From Molanna angustata (lineage: Eukaryota > Arthropoda > Insecta > Trichoptera > Molannidae), in NCBI GenBank assembly GCA_963576475.1, contig OY754965.1:3398769-3462768 (forward strand): DNA of 64,000 nucleotides, read 5' to 3'. The notes under the pieces were generated by a model. The model made no database searches and had not been told where the DNA came from. It saw nothing but the letters and a program-made list of their open reading frames with translations. This document shows, piece by piece, positions 44,011 to 55,850 of the stretch; the stretch's first letter is position 1; each line of letters opens with the position of its first letter. The position numbers and the translations under genes were made by a program.

Positions 44011-44188
44011 TATATCGTAAGTCATAATAAGACGAATACATGCCGTGTATATTTTATTCTTAACCAACTTCCAAAAACGGAGAAGGTTAACGAGTTGTTC
44101 TATCTGACCATCATCCATCTAAACCAATATGAGAAATCATCAACTAATATGTAGGCGAATTTTATGAAAGACAATATTACTATACATA

Positions 44189-44757
44189 AGGTGTCTCAAA
44201 AGAAAATTTATATTTGAATTCAGAACGTTATGTGGAGATGTTAGACGACTTCTTGGTGCCTAAACTGCAAAACTTTCTTGGCTATAACCAAAGAACATGG
44301 TTCCAGCAGGACGGAGCAACGTCACACACGTCCAATACATCTCTGCCACGACTGCCACGAGTTCGCGAAATTTTCCCAGGCAAATTGATCTCCAGGAGAG
44401 GTGACATAAATTGGCCTTCACGCAGTCCTGAATTAACCCCTATGGACTTTTTCCTGTGGAGTTATCTTAAATCTAAAGTTTACGCCAATAAACCGACTTC
44501 CCCGGCGCATTTGAAAGAAAATATCCGTCACGAAATGGTAGCCATCACTGAGTCAACCTGCCGAGCCGTCATAAGTAATTTTACTGTTCGATTAAATGAG
44601 TACTGCGAACGCGAGGGTCTTCATTTGGACGATATTATTTTAAAGAAATAAATTCCCAAATTGTGTTATTTAATAAAAAATACATATTTTTTCGATACAC
44701 GGCTTACTTTTTTTTTAATCGATCCACTAAATATAAACATTCTTTTGAGACATCCTT
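44189..44757 (+). mobile_element. Internally deleted Tc1/mariner element with TA duplication
   Basis: TA flanks both sides (44187-44188 and 44758-44759). The left end reads AGGTGTCTCAAAAGAAAATTT and the right, on the other strand, AAGGATGTCTCAAAAGAATG, both then TTATATTT. Directly after the left end comes a 145-codon frame (44214-44651) with only the C-terminal half of a transposase: WFQQDGATSHT (Asp 33) and ELTPMDFFLW (Asp 78), 44 residues between them. A small insertion (NTSLPRLPR) may have lengthened the usual spacing. The N-terminal DNA-binding part and first catalytic Asp are deleted. Confidence 0.85.
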
Positions 44758-44759
44758 TA

Positions 44760-45236
44760 TGTTCATACATAACATCACGAAAGATATATCTTTGCTTGGC
44801 TGACTTTTATTATTAATTACTGCTGCCCAACTAGGAAACCCTATTCTAGGGCTAGCAGTTTAGAATTTTTCCACGGACAATATAGTAAACTGGGTCATAA
44901 TTCCCGCTCTACATAAGTTAGCCATACAGTCAAAATACTCTGTACCTACTCATTACCGTAATTTCAATAAAACATCATAGTTCACATATTATGTACATAA
45001 AACAGATCAATCAGGTCAAGATATTAGAACTTTACTTAGAATATTCTTATGCTTGTTCTTTCTGATGAAATTTCTGTTTATTATTTTTGACTTATGGCAT
45101 TTAGAAACATCAGACATTTCAGTGAAATCTGTATCTTTCAGTGAATATGTATCTCATTCTAGCAATAAAAATAAAAACATCGCAATCATACGTTTTTATC
45201 AGTATTAACTAATTAAATTTTTATCGAAAAACTTTT
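44760..45236. other. Unassigned sequence
   Basis: No gene or repeat recognised. Confidence 0.35.
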
Positions 45237-45700
45237 TTTAACATCTCAATAGAGACGAAGTTGGTATATTGTAGAAGAACCAGGAACTCGAGGCACCTAC
45301 AGGGCTTAACACCTCTCATGGGCTGGTTTACGTGATCACTTTATGCGCTTGCGTAACGTTCCCCAATTATACCTTCTTATTGTGTTCCCTTATCAATGTA
45401 ATTTTTGAAAGTTCTATATATTTGAATAGTGTGTAACAATTCACCTGAAAATAAGGAACTATACTATTGCCATGTATGAAGCAAGGGAAAAGCCTTTTTT
45501 GTAACGCCATCTATTGAGAAATTAATTTATTTGTAAACAATGAAAGCAACAATATAAATGAGGTGACGGTGTCTCGCACAGATGTCACTCCTGAACTGCG
45601 CCAGAAATATTATTTCATTTTAGGCTTGTTTACCTATTTGTACCAATGTGTATGCAAATCAAATATTTTTTTAATATATTTTTTTTCTTGCGTATATGCA
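45237..45700 (+). repeat. Family W, longest copy
   Basis: Starts CATCTCAATAGAGACGAAG, contains GAGGCACCTACAGGGCTTA, CCTTATCAATGTAATTTTTG, TAACGCCATCTATTGAG and GATGTCACTCCTGAACTGCG. Matches 55387-55650 and 63425-63780 in the same order. A 79-codon frame starting near 45563 is not kept in the other copies. Class unknown. Confidence 0.7.
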
Positions 45701-46330
45701 ATTAAAAAAATATTCGAACTAATTACACTTTCAACCTTATTACAGTCACATTTAAAAATTATTATTTTCAAAGAAAATTTTATATCTCATTTTAATAAAT
45801 AGTCCTTGGTTATGATTTTATCTCCCCCCGTTCGTTTATGAATATTTCTATCATTTTATAAGTTAATGTGGGACACCATTTTAATAACTGAATAATGTAT
45901 TTAAATATTATTCATATCACGGCCTTACTTACTTTGAATTTTTTTACATATTTATGTAGATCCATGGGTAATGGCTTTCAAAGGATAACATTCGCGGTTG
46001 TGTACTAAAAGAAATTTCCAGGATAATAATTATAATAACAGGAAACTCAAAAAAACACCACAATGTTGCAATATCAATTTTCGTAAAGCATGATTTTTTT
46101 TTGTAAAAACTGGGAGACATCAAACATTTAGATCGAATGAAGGACATATTTCCAAGGAGATTATATTGTGTTTATTGAGTCGAATATGTCCTTATATTAG
46201 AATAAATTTTATTTTTTCCTACTACATATTTGTTATAATATTTAGATGTTATTCTTGCCCCATACACAAATGTCTTGGTGTTATAATTTTGCATTGTGTA
46301 TTATTATTTTATAATGTACTTTTTTGTTCG
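45701..46330. other. Unassigned sequence
   Basis: AT-rich. AAGGACATATTT at 46140 and AATATGTCCTT at 46184 form an 11-bp inverted pair of unknown meaning. Confidence 0.35.
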
Positions 46331-46334
46331 AAGG

Positions 46335-47160
46335 ATCTAAAGTGCATGAAGGATGCTTGCAGAACGGACTGAGAATGAATGTGAGTAAATCTAAGATATT
46401 GGTATTCGAAAAAACTGATAGTATAACTCTGTGTAGAATAAAAGTAGAGAACGAATGGCTAGAACAAGTTGAGGAATATTTATACCTGGGGAGTATGTTT
46501 GAACGGAATGGAATACCTGATAAAGACATTGAAAGAACAGTTATGGCAGGTAACAGAATAAACGGAGCTCTCAGACCAGTAATGTCCGATCCAAGCATCT
46601 CAAAGGAAGCCAAAATTGCCGTACATAATGCAATTGTAGTGCCCACTTTGATGTATGCCAGTGAAACATGGACGTGGAAAAAGACGCATGAGAGTAGAAT
46701 AAATGCTGTGGAAATGAGATCACTAAGAAGAGTATGTAATAGAACGATATATGATAGAATAAAAAATGAGGACATAAGGAGGGAATGCAAGATGAAGAAG
46801 AGTATTATAAATAAAATGAAAGTGAATTCCTTGAGGTGGTTTGGACATATTGAAAGAATGAATGATGAACGACTGACTAAAAAAAATATACATGGGTGTA
46901 AGAGATGGAGTTAATAGTAAGGGCCGCCCCAGAAAGGGATGGCATGACCATGTGAATGATATTTTGAAAGAAGGAAATATAAGAAGCTTGAATAATCGAC
47001 GAGCATGTATGAGACGATGCATGGATGTAAAGCAAGCTAGGAATGTATGCAAAAATAGAGGAGTATGGCGCTCGGTTCTCTCTGCTTACCCCGTAAGGGA
47101 TATGGCGTGATGGTATGTATGTATTTTTATTTTTTCTGTAAAAAATAAATATATATGTTT
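46335..47160 (+). pseudogene. RTE-type LINE, best 3' copy of its subfamily
   Basis: A frame from about 46340 to 46914 reads NGLRMNVSKSKILVFEK, EYLYLGSMFERNG (residues 51-63), then VVPTLMYASETWTW and AVEMRSLRRVCNRTIYDRI, and LRWFGHIERMNDER. The last block, to 47110, is in another frame because of an extra-long A run at 46880; it has GRPRKGWHDHVND and ends in YPVRDMA. The reverse-transcriptase core and the endonuclease are cut away. The tail is short and ends near 47160. Copies: 1440-3300 and 6655-7030. Confidence 0.85.
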
Positions 47161-47164
47161 TCAA

Positions 47165-48145
47165 TAATACAGTTTGCTTACGATAATTTTAGCACGACGC
47201 ATTAGGTATAAGGTAATAATGACAATATTATCATATTCTGATTATTTCTTAAAAGATTCATAAATTTTGTTTAACGAATGTTGCTAATGGCATCTTTTGA
47301 AATATAGTGTGTTAATATTTAGCTTCTTCTTTTATATTTACACAGATGTCCAAAATTCTAAAGGATCATGTTTCCTACCAGGGTGTTCATATTTATTAAT
47401 ACTAATTCGTTTATGTTAATTATATTACAATATAATTCAAGAGGATATTGTATTAATTATTGAACTTTTTGAATTAAATTCAAGATGTATAAGCCAAAAA
47501 TAAATGTAGAAAAAAGAGCAAAAATCTCAAGGGAGCATATAAACCTAAACACACCAAATTCAAATCAAATTCCTCAAATATGTTTAACAGTGTGTTTCTA
47601 GAAAAAATACAATAATTTTTTTCAACATTTCTCTAGTGCATGTTCATCACACAATTTTAAAATTCAGCCTAAATAACCCTGAAAAAATATCCTTTTTTAC
47701 AACATTTTTTTCAAATTACTCCAAAACTATGTGTCGAAGAAAAATAAATATTTTATATGAATATCGAATTATTGTTTTTTTTTATTATTTAATTTTGACT
47801 TTGATTGAAAATTGGTAATATTGAGTGTCTTCACTGGTCCATATGCTGGTAACTCATTTGTGTTTATACATTGTAGTTATGACTGTCTTTATACTCTAAA
47901 AAATGAAATAAAAATAAAATATGCCAAAAGAGTGCAAAAAATCAGAGTGAATGACCGATAATTTTTTTTCATTTCAAGTAAGGTTTGTTCTTAAAATGGA
48001 AAAAATTAACAAATTTGGGGTTTCCGATAATTTAAATCACGTATAAACCTTTTTTATACGCGAAAAAAACGTTTTGAACGCGTTACTTCATTGAGCATTA
48101 GGCGGTTTTAATAAATCATGTTTTCAGTCTAAACTAGATTAAGCT
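47165..48145. other. Unassigned AT-rich sequence
   Basis: No gene or repeat recognised. Slightly unusual codon-poor text with many short A and T runs. Confidence 0.35.
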
Positions 48146-48149
48146 TTAT

Positions 48150-48665
48150 ATGTCATCTTAATGGTATGTAATTTTTATAGAAAATTATATTATATAGTTG
48201 GGGTTTTCGGAATTTTTCGATATTTAAATAAAAATTGAAATATAGGCAGTTAAACACATAAATTTGTCATAAAAAAATGTTGATCTTAAAAAAAGGTTTA
48301 GAAATTCTGGAACTTTTTCATAACAATAAGTTTAAGGTATTGTATTTTTTATATTTCTACTATTTTTTAAAGTTCCAGCTTTCTTGGTTTTTGAAATATA
48401 TGGAAAAATTAAATGAAATTCAAATGTTGAAATTTTGGGCACTCTGCGTTAAGCGGATCAAAAGTGATAAGGGGGGATGGACACACACGCACACATAGAC
48501 ACACTAAATTAATGTTCTATTCCGAATTCTGAGTTAATCCATATACATAACATATATGCTGCGAAGTTAAGTGTTTTTTGACCTCAAAGTTTAAAAAACA
48601 ATGAAAAGTATCGACTTAGCCACAAAAATCTCGCGTACCTTGGTTTAAAACTATGTCGATATGTT
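48150..48665 (+). repeat. Family T element, partial copy
   Basis: Matches 34905-35510: TATATAGTTGGGG.TTTCGG, AGGCAGTTAAAC.CATAAATT, GCGGATCAAAAGTGATAAGG, an (AC)n piece, TTCCGAATTCTGAGT and ATATGCTGCGAAG. Both ends are missing. Confidence 0.7.
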
Positions 48666-48869
48666 AATAATAAAAATAAATTCTCTTGAACAGTTGCATA
48701 AGAGTATATCAACACTGTTAGGTCGCAGAAAAATAACGCAGCCAGGATAATACCTGAGATATGATAATCATACATATTCAACCCCTTTTCTCTAGGGATA
48801 AATTACTATATTATGGTAGGTACTACAAAAAAAAACAAAGTTACTGTTAATATTATTATTATGCGGTAT

Positions 48870-49230
48870 ATTTGTCCGATAGGAATTGTTCAAGCTAGGA
48901 ATTACTTCCGACGCATACTGTGTATCCTTTCAACCCTATTCCTACCCCATACCTTACTTTCTCTCCCCTATCCCCCCTTTCCTCCCTGTTCTGTGGGACA
49001 GGATTACCCTCTTACACGTTTCCATTAGTTCGTGTCACTTAGCGCTGAAATATCGTTACGCAAAACCAGGCCACGACTACGTTCGACACGTAAATACCGA
49101 CCGTATCACCCCCGGCGACGAGGGCTAAATTTGTGTGGCGATCGTGCAGCGAATCTCAATTATACAGCAATATTCCGCGAGTTGATACTACGCATTACTC
49201 TCGGGTAATCCGGATAGGATGCACTTTAAT
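48870..49230. other. Complex GC-richer block of unknown nature
   Basis: CCCCTATCCCCCCTTTCCTCC at 48966 followed by sequence such as GACCGTATCACCCCCGGCGA. No match elsewhere in the window and no gene that I recognise. Candidate single-copy DNA. Confidence 0.35.
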
Positions 49231-49610
49231 TTAATTATTGAAATATACATATACGTACGCTTTGAAAACTTCACAATGTCCAATCAATGTAGAGAGAATT
49301 GATTTCCAATTTTTAATTGAAATTTATAAATACATAGATGCTGGGTTTTGACCTTGTTTCAATAAAGTTATTTTATAAGCCTTGCTCTTGGTTAATCTTG
49401 AATAGATATAGACATAATTATTTTATAAGAGTTCGAAAATCTAATACGAAAATCTATTGTCAAATAAATACATTACAAAAAACGTGTTCCTTTGAAATAA
49501 TTACCTTTAGATCTTCTACTAGACCACAGTTGACATTAAACGCGAAAATTTTCAACACAAAAATAATAAGATGTATTAGAATAATAGGTATCATACAACA
49601 TGGCTCTCTG
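49231..49610. other. Unassigned sequence
   Basis: AT-rich, with a chance frame of 92 codons. Confidence 0.35.
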
Positions 49611-49614
49611 ACAT

Positions 49615-49935
49615 AGGGCTATGGAGAGAAAGTTGCTGGGTATTTCAATAAGGGACAGAATTCAGAATGTCATGATAAGACAAAGAACCAAAGTAGCCGA
49701 TGTAGCGGAAAGGGTCGCTGGCCTTAAGTGGAGCTGGGCTGGGCATATTGCCAGATGCCAGGATTCACGATGGACCAAAAAGATCTTAGAATGGCGACCG
49801 AGAACAAGCCGAAGAGGTGTCGGCAGACCCCAGGCAAGGTGGTCTGATGACATCAATAAATATGCCGGAGGGAGATGGATGCAGTGTGCCCAAGACAGGG
49901 AGTTGTGGAGGATCAAGGAATGAATATGAATCATA
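49615..49935 (+). pseudogene. RTE-type LINE 3' end, intact frame
   Basis: A 100-codon frame: MERKLLGISIRDRIQN, RTKVADVAERVAGLKWSWAG, HIARCQDSRW, LEWRPRTSRRGVGRPQARW and AGGRWMQCAQDRELWR. This is the C-terminal tail of lepidopteran RTE-type reverse transcriptases. The same piece, inverted and broken, lies at 17550-17890; a decayed one lies at 7085-7325. The first Met is not a real start; the element is 5'-truncated. Confidence 0.85.
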
Positions 49936-50570
49936 TATTATAGTCTTATATCATTTATATACTGGTGGTAAACAAAGCAAATAGGATGGTAGGTATATAT
50001 GTATAATGTACAAAAAACATAGTAATATTCTAGATAAGATACTCATTGTTGAATACAAACCAGTTTCTTGGTATACATTAAAAGGAATCGATTTTCTTAT
50101 TTTGGCAAGGAATTCAAGGTTATAGTTACATCCCCTATGACAAGTAGTTACATAATATGTACTGAATATATAATACTTATGTATTTGTTGGTAAATTCAC
50201 AGAATATATTGCATAACATTGTTGTGGGCCCGGTATTACAGTCGGCCCTCAATTCATTGTGTTTGTTAAACTCAAGATAAATGTTAAGGGGAGATTCAAT
50301 CAATTTCCATATTACAGTGAAATATGACATGTCAGTTATTAAATTTTTATTAAAGACATATTTTACTTTTTCTGTGATTATTATCTGTCAAATTTTAAAT
50401 AACCTCAAATAATACGAACCACAAAACGGGACGCTACGACTTGAAATACTATTGTTTTATTATCCAACACGGTAAATTTAATTTTTTTCACCAAAATAAT
50501 GCTTTTAAATGCCCATGTTCGTTTCAATATGGCTGTCAGTTTGTTTTGTTGTGTGGCGCCACCGTCGATA
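49936..50570. other. Unassigned sequence
   Basis: No gene or repeat recognised up to the 42-bp duplication. Confidence 0.35.
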
Positions 50571-50574
50571 CAAC

Positions 50575-50660
50575 TAACGCCTCTAGTGATAGAACACTAA
50601 AATTACACACGTTGCCTAACGCCTCTAGTGATAGAACACTGAAACAACACGCGTTGCCTA
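50575..50660. repeat. 42-bp direct duplication
   Basis: TAACGCCTCTAGTGATAGAAC begins at 50575 and again at 50617, with four mismatches over the unit. It lies in a 75-codon plus-strand frame (50441-50668), where it doubles NASSDRTLK-H-LP in frame. The frame is not recognised and may be chance; 42 is a multiple of three. Confidence 0.7.
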
Positions 50661-50669
50661 GCAAATGAC

Positions 50670-51280
50670 AGTTGACTCACCGTTAAGTACTTAATCTGCC
50701 AAAAACGTTGAGTTAAATATTTGTCGTTTTAGTGACGTATTTGAGGGAAGATTAGGAATAAACGGACACTGTAATACGCAATATTTTTGTAAAACTTGAG
50801 TTGAGCTCTTAAACTGAAATAAATGTATTCCAATTACGAATTTACTCGTGAAATATAACAAATTTAATGCTTGGTACAAAAAGTATTAACAACTAAAATA
50901 AACTAAACAATATTGATAGAGGAAGTAACAATTACAATAAATTAATTTACAATAATAGGTATAAGCGGGAAGAAATAAACACAATAATTATACAGGAAAC
51001 AAATCATAACAAATTGAGCAAGGAAAATAGGTAGAAAAATCAAGATGCACAATCTTTCAAAACTTACATCATGAATTTCATCATATATAAAATATATGAA
51101 AGAGAAAAAAAATATCTTTGTTAATATTCAGTTACAGTGTTGTCGCTGTTACTGTTGATGGACATTCAGTAAAGTCAGTTAATAACAAATCATTAGATAT
51201 TAATATTGTTTTTAAGATCGATAAAATAGTTTAGTGAATATCTAAAATGAAAAAAAATCAACAATGAATACGGACATTAA
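50670..51280. other. Unassigned AT-rich sequence
   Basis: No gene or repeat recognised. Confidence 0.35.
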
Positions 51281-51282
51281 GT

Positions 51283-51362
51283 AAGAATGTAACCTTAAGA
51301 ATGATGTCATCAATAGAATGAATGTGAGCACATTGAGATGGTTTAGCCACATGGGGGAATGA
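51283..51362 (+). pseudogene. Short RTE fragment
   Basis: Translates as ECNLKNDVINRMNVSTLRWF, parallel to RRECKMKKSIINKMKVNSLR in the 46.8 kb copy. Only about 26 codons. Confidence 0.65.
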
Positions 51363-51364
51363 AC

Positions 51365-51700
51365 AAGGATCAAATATTTTAATGTGACCCCAAGCTCAGG
51401 AAACATAAAATTAGAAATTTTTATTTTCAAATTGGTAAAAAGACACATCACTTTCATAAAATGATATTGAATGAAGAATTATAAAGTTTTCATGATAAAA
51501 TATTTAATTAAAAAATAATTGAGCAAACTCATTTCACGAAAACTCTGAAAATTTTCCATACAAAATTTGAATACCTTATGTAGTGACTTGTTAGTGAAGA
51601 GTTTAGCGTTGGCCACAACCCACTCGTTTTTATGATGACATTGATTAAAGCTTTTGAGCCTTGATAAGAGGGGCTATAATAAAAATGAAGCTCAGTTTGC
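51365..51700 (-). repeat. Family X, inverted copy
   Basis: The reverse complement of 52230-52480: GACCCCAAGCTCAGGA, AAAAAGACACATCACTTTC, CATTTCACGAAAACTCTGAA, GTTAGTGAAGAGTTTAGCG. Together with 51985-52790 it forms a large inverted pair about 300 bp apart. Confidence 0.75.
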
Positions 51701-51984
51701 TTTAGAACGTATCGCAATTTCTGTTTTCAGATGAATTTTAAGTTAAATTGGTTTTATAATGATAATTATAGTGTCATGCATTCTAGTATTGGTATAATAA
51801 TATGTTTATTTGTCTTTCTCATTATGTTATCCCGTTGGCAGAAACATTGGTTTACACTTAACTGTGTTTAATATTTACATAACCAATTTAACTCATAAGT
51901 GAAGTAAACATTCACACTACTTACATACATACCAAACATACATCATACATTGAGTCAATTAGGGTTGACATAAACAAAAAAGCA

Positions 51985-52793
51985 AGAAGATCCCGGATTT
52001 CGGAGCATAAATCAAGGATATAAATGAGGTCCTGCAGGTTCCTAACTGGAGGCAGAAGTTGAAGGAGGCCAAGGTTTCTAACTTGATTTGGGCCGTAGCG
52101 CTATTGAAGAAGTACAAGTATCTGAAAACGACTTATGTGGTCTGAGTGGTGATTTTCTTTCATGAAGGTCTCGTGTCCATCTTGGAAAGCCATTGTTGCC
52201 TCGCGAATTCTTCAAGACGCTTCTGTCATCATAAAAACGAGTGGGTTGTGGCAAACGCTAAACTCCTCAATAACAAGTCACTACATAAAGTATTCAAATT
52301 TTGTGTGGAAATTTTTCAGCACTTTCATGAAATGAGTTTGTTAAATTATTTTTTATTTAAATATTTCATTATAAAAACTTGATAATTCTTCAATGCTATT
52401 TTATGAAAGTGATGTGTCTTTTTACCAATTTGAAAATAAAAATTTAAATTTTCAGTGTCCTGAGCTTGGGGTCGCTTTCAAATATTTGACAGTTAAAATT
52501 GAGAAGCACTATTCACATATCCTCAAAAATCTAATGGGGTCTAAGCGAGTATTAGATATACGTATTTGCAAAATTTGAAAATAATCGAATGAGTACTTTA
52601 GTCTGTAATCGATTAAGTAAAATGAACACGCCGTACATAGCACACAAGACACACACACATATGCATTGTGATGAAACTTTCAGAATACAATCTCAGCATG
52701 ATACTAGTTGATAATCTGCAATAAAAAAAACCTTTGAAAATTGCGAAATCATAACTCCCCACTAAATATAGGGTTAGTGAGGAGTAAAAAGAA
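51985..52793 (+). repeat. Family X, complete-looking unit with RTE-derived head
   Basis: Starts AGAAGATCCCGGATTTCGGAG, then GAGGCAGAAGTTGAAGGAGG and GTAGCGCTATTGAAGAAGTAC, which is the RTE C-terminus and short tail also seen at 31911-31930 (WRQKLKEAK). The rest of X follows, to a hairpin ACTCCCCACTAA / TTAGTGAGGAGT (52754-52785). The next unit starts at once. Confidence 0.75.
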
Positions 52794-52794
52794 G

Positions 52795-53062
52795 AAGATC
52801 CCAGATTTCGGAGCTTAAATTAAGCATATTGATGAGGTCCTACAGGTTCCAAACTGTTGGCAGAAGTTGAAGGAGGCCATGGTTTCCAACTCGATTTTGG
52901 CAGTAGCGCTATTGAAGAAGTACAAGTACCTGAAAACGATTTTTATATTCTTACGTTGTCTGAGTGGTGTTTGTCTTTCCTGAAGGTGTCGTGTCCAGTG
53001 TCCATCTTGGAAACCCATTGTTGCTTCGCAAATTCTTCCAGACGCTTTTGTTCTCTGCCCAT
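52795..53062 (+). repeat. Family X, second tandem head
   Basis: AGAAGATCCCAGATTTCGGAG, GGCAGAAGTTGAAGGAGGCC, GTAGCGCTATTGAAGAAGTAC, TGTCCATCTTGGAAACCCAT and TTCTTCCAGACGCTT repeat 51986-52225 with about 85-90 percent identity by eye. The offset between the two heads is about 810 bp. Confidence 0.75.
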
Positions 53063-54395
53063 CTCAGTACTGAAAACAGTTTATTTATTATCTGGTCACT
53101 ACATCAAGAAGGAGTCGCCTCTGGGTTCGCTTTATTTCCACTTTACTAAAAAAAATAAAGAATACACAATTTTTAATTACTTTTCGGGATTTAATTTTTT
53201 TCTCTCTGTATGTGTTTTAAATATTACAGAATTCTCCGATTGTCATAACATTTGTATATTAATAAAAAAAAACACTGATAATAACATACACATATTTTTG
53301 TTTCTTAACTTATTACAAATAAAACTAACCTGTATCGGTTTGTGCTAAATTTATTTTCATTTTATTCATTTATTCATACAGACATTGATGACATTACAAT
53401 AATTATTGAATCTACAATGCCCCACTAGGCATATAACCAGTGCCGGGGTCAATACATCTCGAGACAGTGAATACTGTAAGTGATAATAATATCACAAACA
53501 ACAATGGAAATAAAAAAAAAACGTTTACAAAAAAACAATATAAAAAAAATGCACTAATATACTTAAGCAAAATAAAGTATGGGGTCGAAAGCTATGGATG
53601 AAAAATCTCCTGTGCATAGTGTCTGCCTACATAATACTCAGATCCAGTCCTTTTTTTAAGTTTAAAAGTAATATGGTAAATAATATACAATCAAATCAAC
53701 GAATGATTATACTTAGAGTGTACGGAGAGGCGCATATTTTATGAGTCTTCAGGAATGAGCTTGGGGTCATAAGGATGTGAGGAGTGAGGATGTGATCCAA
53801 AAGTACCCGACCCTGTAAGGCTAAGGGGGGGGGAGACTCGAAAGCTTTAAAATTAAACTATTTTTGATTTTTCGTTTATAACTTGAAGACTATAGGCTAA
53901 TTTTACATTTTTTTACTAGTACAAAGTTTCTTTATTTAACCATTCTCTAGTTATGTGGATGTCTGGGGTACACACTTAAAAGCCAGTGTCGTTCGACTTA
54001 CTTCGAAAAATAGACCGCATAAAAGATTCGTTCGGACGCTTCTCGGACGCCATTCAAAATAGGACTAATCTCGGAAAAACCGGACGACTGGCAACCCTAA
54101 ATTCACATAATGCTCAGAAAAGTATATACACGCAACTACATATTATTCATGCGATAAAATCTCCTTTACACATTACACGCATAAATTACTGTCGTAGACT
54201 TACATATTATATTCATACATATGTACATTTCTGAGTGACACAATATTTCTTCAAATGTATTTTACACCTGTAACGGGTGCCAACGATTTACAACAATTTC
54301 GTTAATCATATTATTAATATATATACAAATTGGTATATTTATCCGTATGTCATAAAAGTTTATTGGAATCTAAAAAAAAGGCATACAACTTAATA
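53063..54395. other. Mostly unassigned
   Basis: 53355-53450 looks like a minus-strand LINE tail (CATTTATTCATACAGACATTG, with ATGCCCCACTAGGCAT, a hairpin). A frame with HPYDPKLIPEDS and MRLSVHSKYN on the minus strand at 53700-53800 may be its coding end, but I am not sure. 53990-54110 is less AT-rich and unrecognised. Confidence 0.3.
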
Positions 54396-54398
54396 TAC

Positions 54399-54985
54399 AT
54401 AGAAGATCGCTGAGTTTCGCCAATACCTTTCATATTAATATACTTCGGACCAGCTTCATGTATAACAGTCCCATATCAAGAATGTGTAGACAGTATAAAG
54501 ATATGACAAGGGAGTGTCCTAATCTTGACGTGTTTGCAGATTCGCTCTCTGTTTTTAAGAAAAAATTTAACTCGCGCGTGTTGTTTTAAGAAGGTCTCAG
54601 TGATGTTTATATACGCTATTTGATTGCAATCTGTTTGAAATTGTCTTTTCTCTTACTTTTATAACTTTTTTTTTATCTTCTTATGTACCTATTTTTTACT
54701 TCCACTTATGTAACTTCTATAACATATTTTTTATTTTCTTAAATTATGTAAATATTTTTTTCTTCTTCTTTTTTTTTACTTAACTTTTGTAACCGAATTG
54801 TATCTAATTTTTGTAACTCATACTTGTGTAACTTACGTGTGTGATTGATTAAGAGCTCATGTAATTTTGTGTGCATCCATAATTGGACGTCCAGCACTCA
54901 TAATAATAACCAATATTTTCATCTTTTAATGAAAATTGTAAGCTGGATGTATGTCGATGTACCCTTTTTAATAAAATAAATAAAA
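54399..54985 (+). pseudogene. LINE 3' end with complete tail
   Basis: About 65 codons: RTSFMYNSPISRMCRQYKDM, TRECPNLDVFADSLSVFKK and a short C-terminus, then a 385-bp tail with TGTGCATCCATAATTGGACG, ending AATAAAATAAATAAAATAAA. The tail is the same as in the copy inserted in X at 33532-34032. Confidence 0.8.
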
Positions 54986-55386
54986 TAAAATAAACTTGAG
55001 TCATTTTAGTTGTTATGCTGAATAGTACGTCCACTATTTTCTATTATCATCGTTTTCGTGTGTCCCGTAAGAGGCGGGTAATCGAAAATACAACAGGTAA
55101 CAATAACATCTCACATAGTTCATCAATGAGGTTCAACACCCATTCTGAATATAGTGCCATTTTTTGGTGTATGGGGATAGACGCTTGTGTCGTGTTTCCT
55201 TTTATAAGGTAACGCTTAACCGCCCAAATGTCGCTGATTACCCCACACTTTGCGGTATGCTGTGATGGTAGAATGAAACTTTAGTCACTGTAGTATATTG
55301 CTTTATTAAAAATTTTCAAACTCCGTTGTCAATAGCGTGATGCAATACAAGAAAAAAACATTATTTATTTTATTTTTACTGTCAAA
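54986..55386. other. Unassigned sequence
   Basis: No gene or repeat recognised. Confidence 0.35.
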
Positions 55387-55650
55387 CTTTTTAACATCTC
55401 AATAGAGACGAAGTTGGGATATTATAGAAGAACCAGGAACTCAAGGCACCTACAGGGCTTACGAACTGTCATCGGCTGGTTTACGTGATCACTCTATACG
55501 CAACGTTCGTCAATTATGCCTTCTTATTGAAATTCCTTATCAATGTAATTTTTGAAAGTTCTCTATATTTGAATAATGTATAACAATTCACATGAAAATA
55601 AGACATTATTACTATTGCCATCTATGAAGTAACGATGAAACCTTATCGTA
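55387..55650 (+). repeat. Family W copy
   Basis: TCTCAATAGAGACGAAGTTGG, GGCACCTACAGGGCTTACG, CCTTATCAATGTAATTTTTG. Ends before the part containing the TAACGCCATC block. Confidence 0.7.
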
Positions 55651-55719
55651 ACGCTTATTCATTTTTGTTAAAAAAATATTCTCTCGATATGAATGATTAT
55701 AGTGATTTTTTTATTTTGA

Positions 55720-55850
55720 ATGGCTTCTCAGTAAAATAACAGGTATAATTTTTGACGATAATTGCCTCACAAATCCAGGTACTTACGGTAACTGTTTCTC
55801 CATCGGGAATCAAATCCGGGTATTTCAGCTCAGAATAGTTTGGCGTACGG
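55720..55850 (-). repeat. SINE-like fragment
   Basis: CTTCTCAGTAAAATAACAGG, TTGCCTCACAAATCCAGG and CATCGGGAATCAAATCCGGG match the body and the B box of the element at 31265-31440, in the same order. Confidence 0.55.

Noticed and set aside
46281..46790. A 169-codon minus-strand frame
   Set aside because: It is the antisense of the RTE coding part at 46335-46914.
52857..53348. A 163-codon plus-strand frame
   Set aside because: It starts in the X-family head and runs into AT-rich DNA; the X copy at 51985 does not keep the frame.
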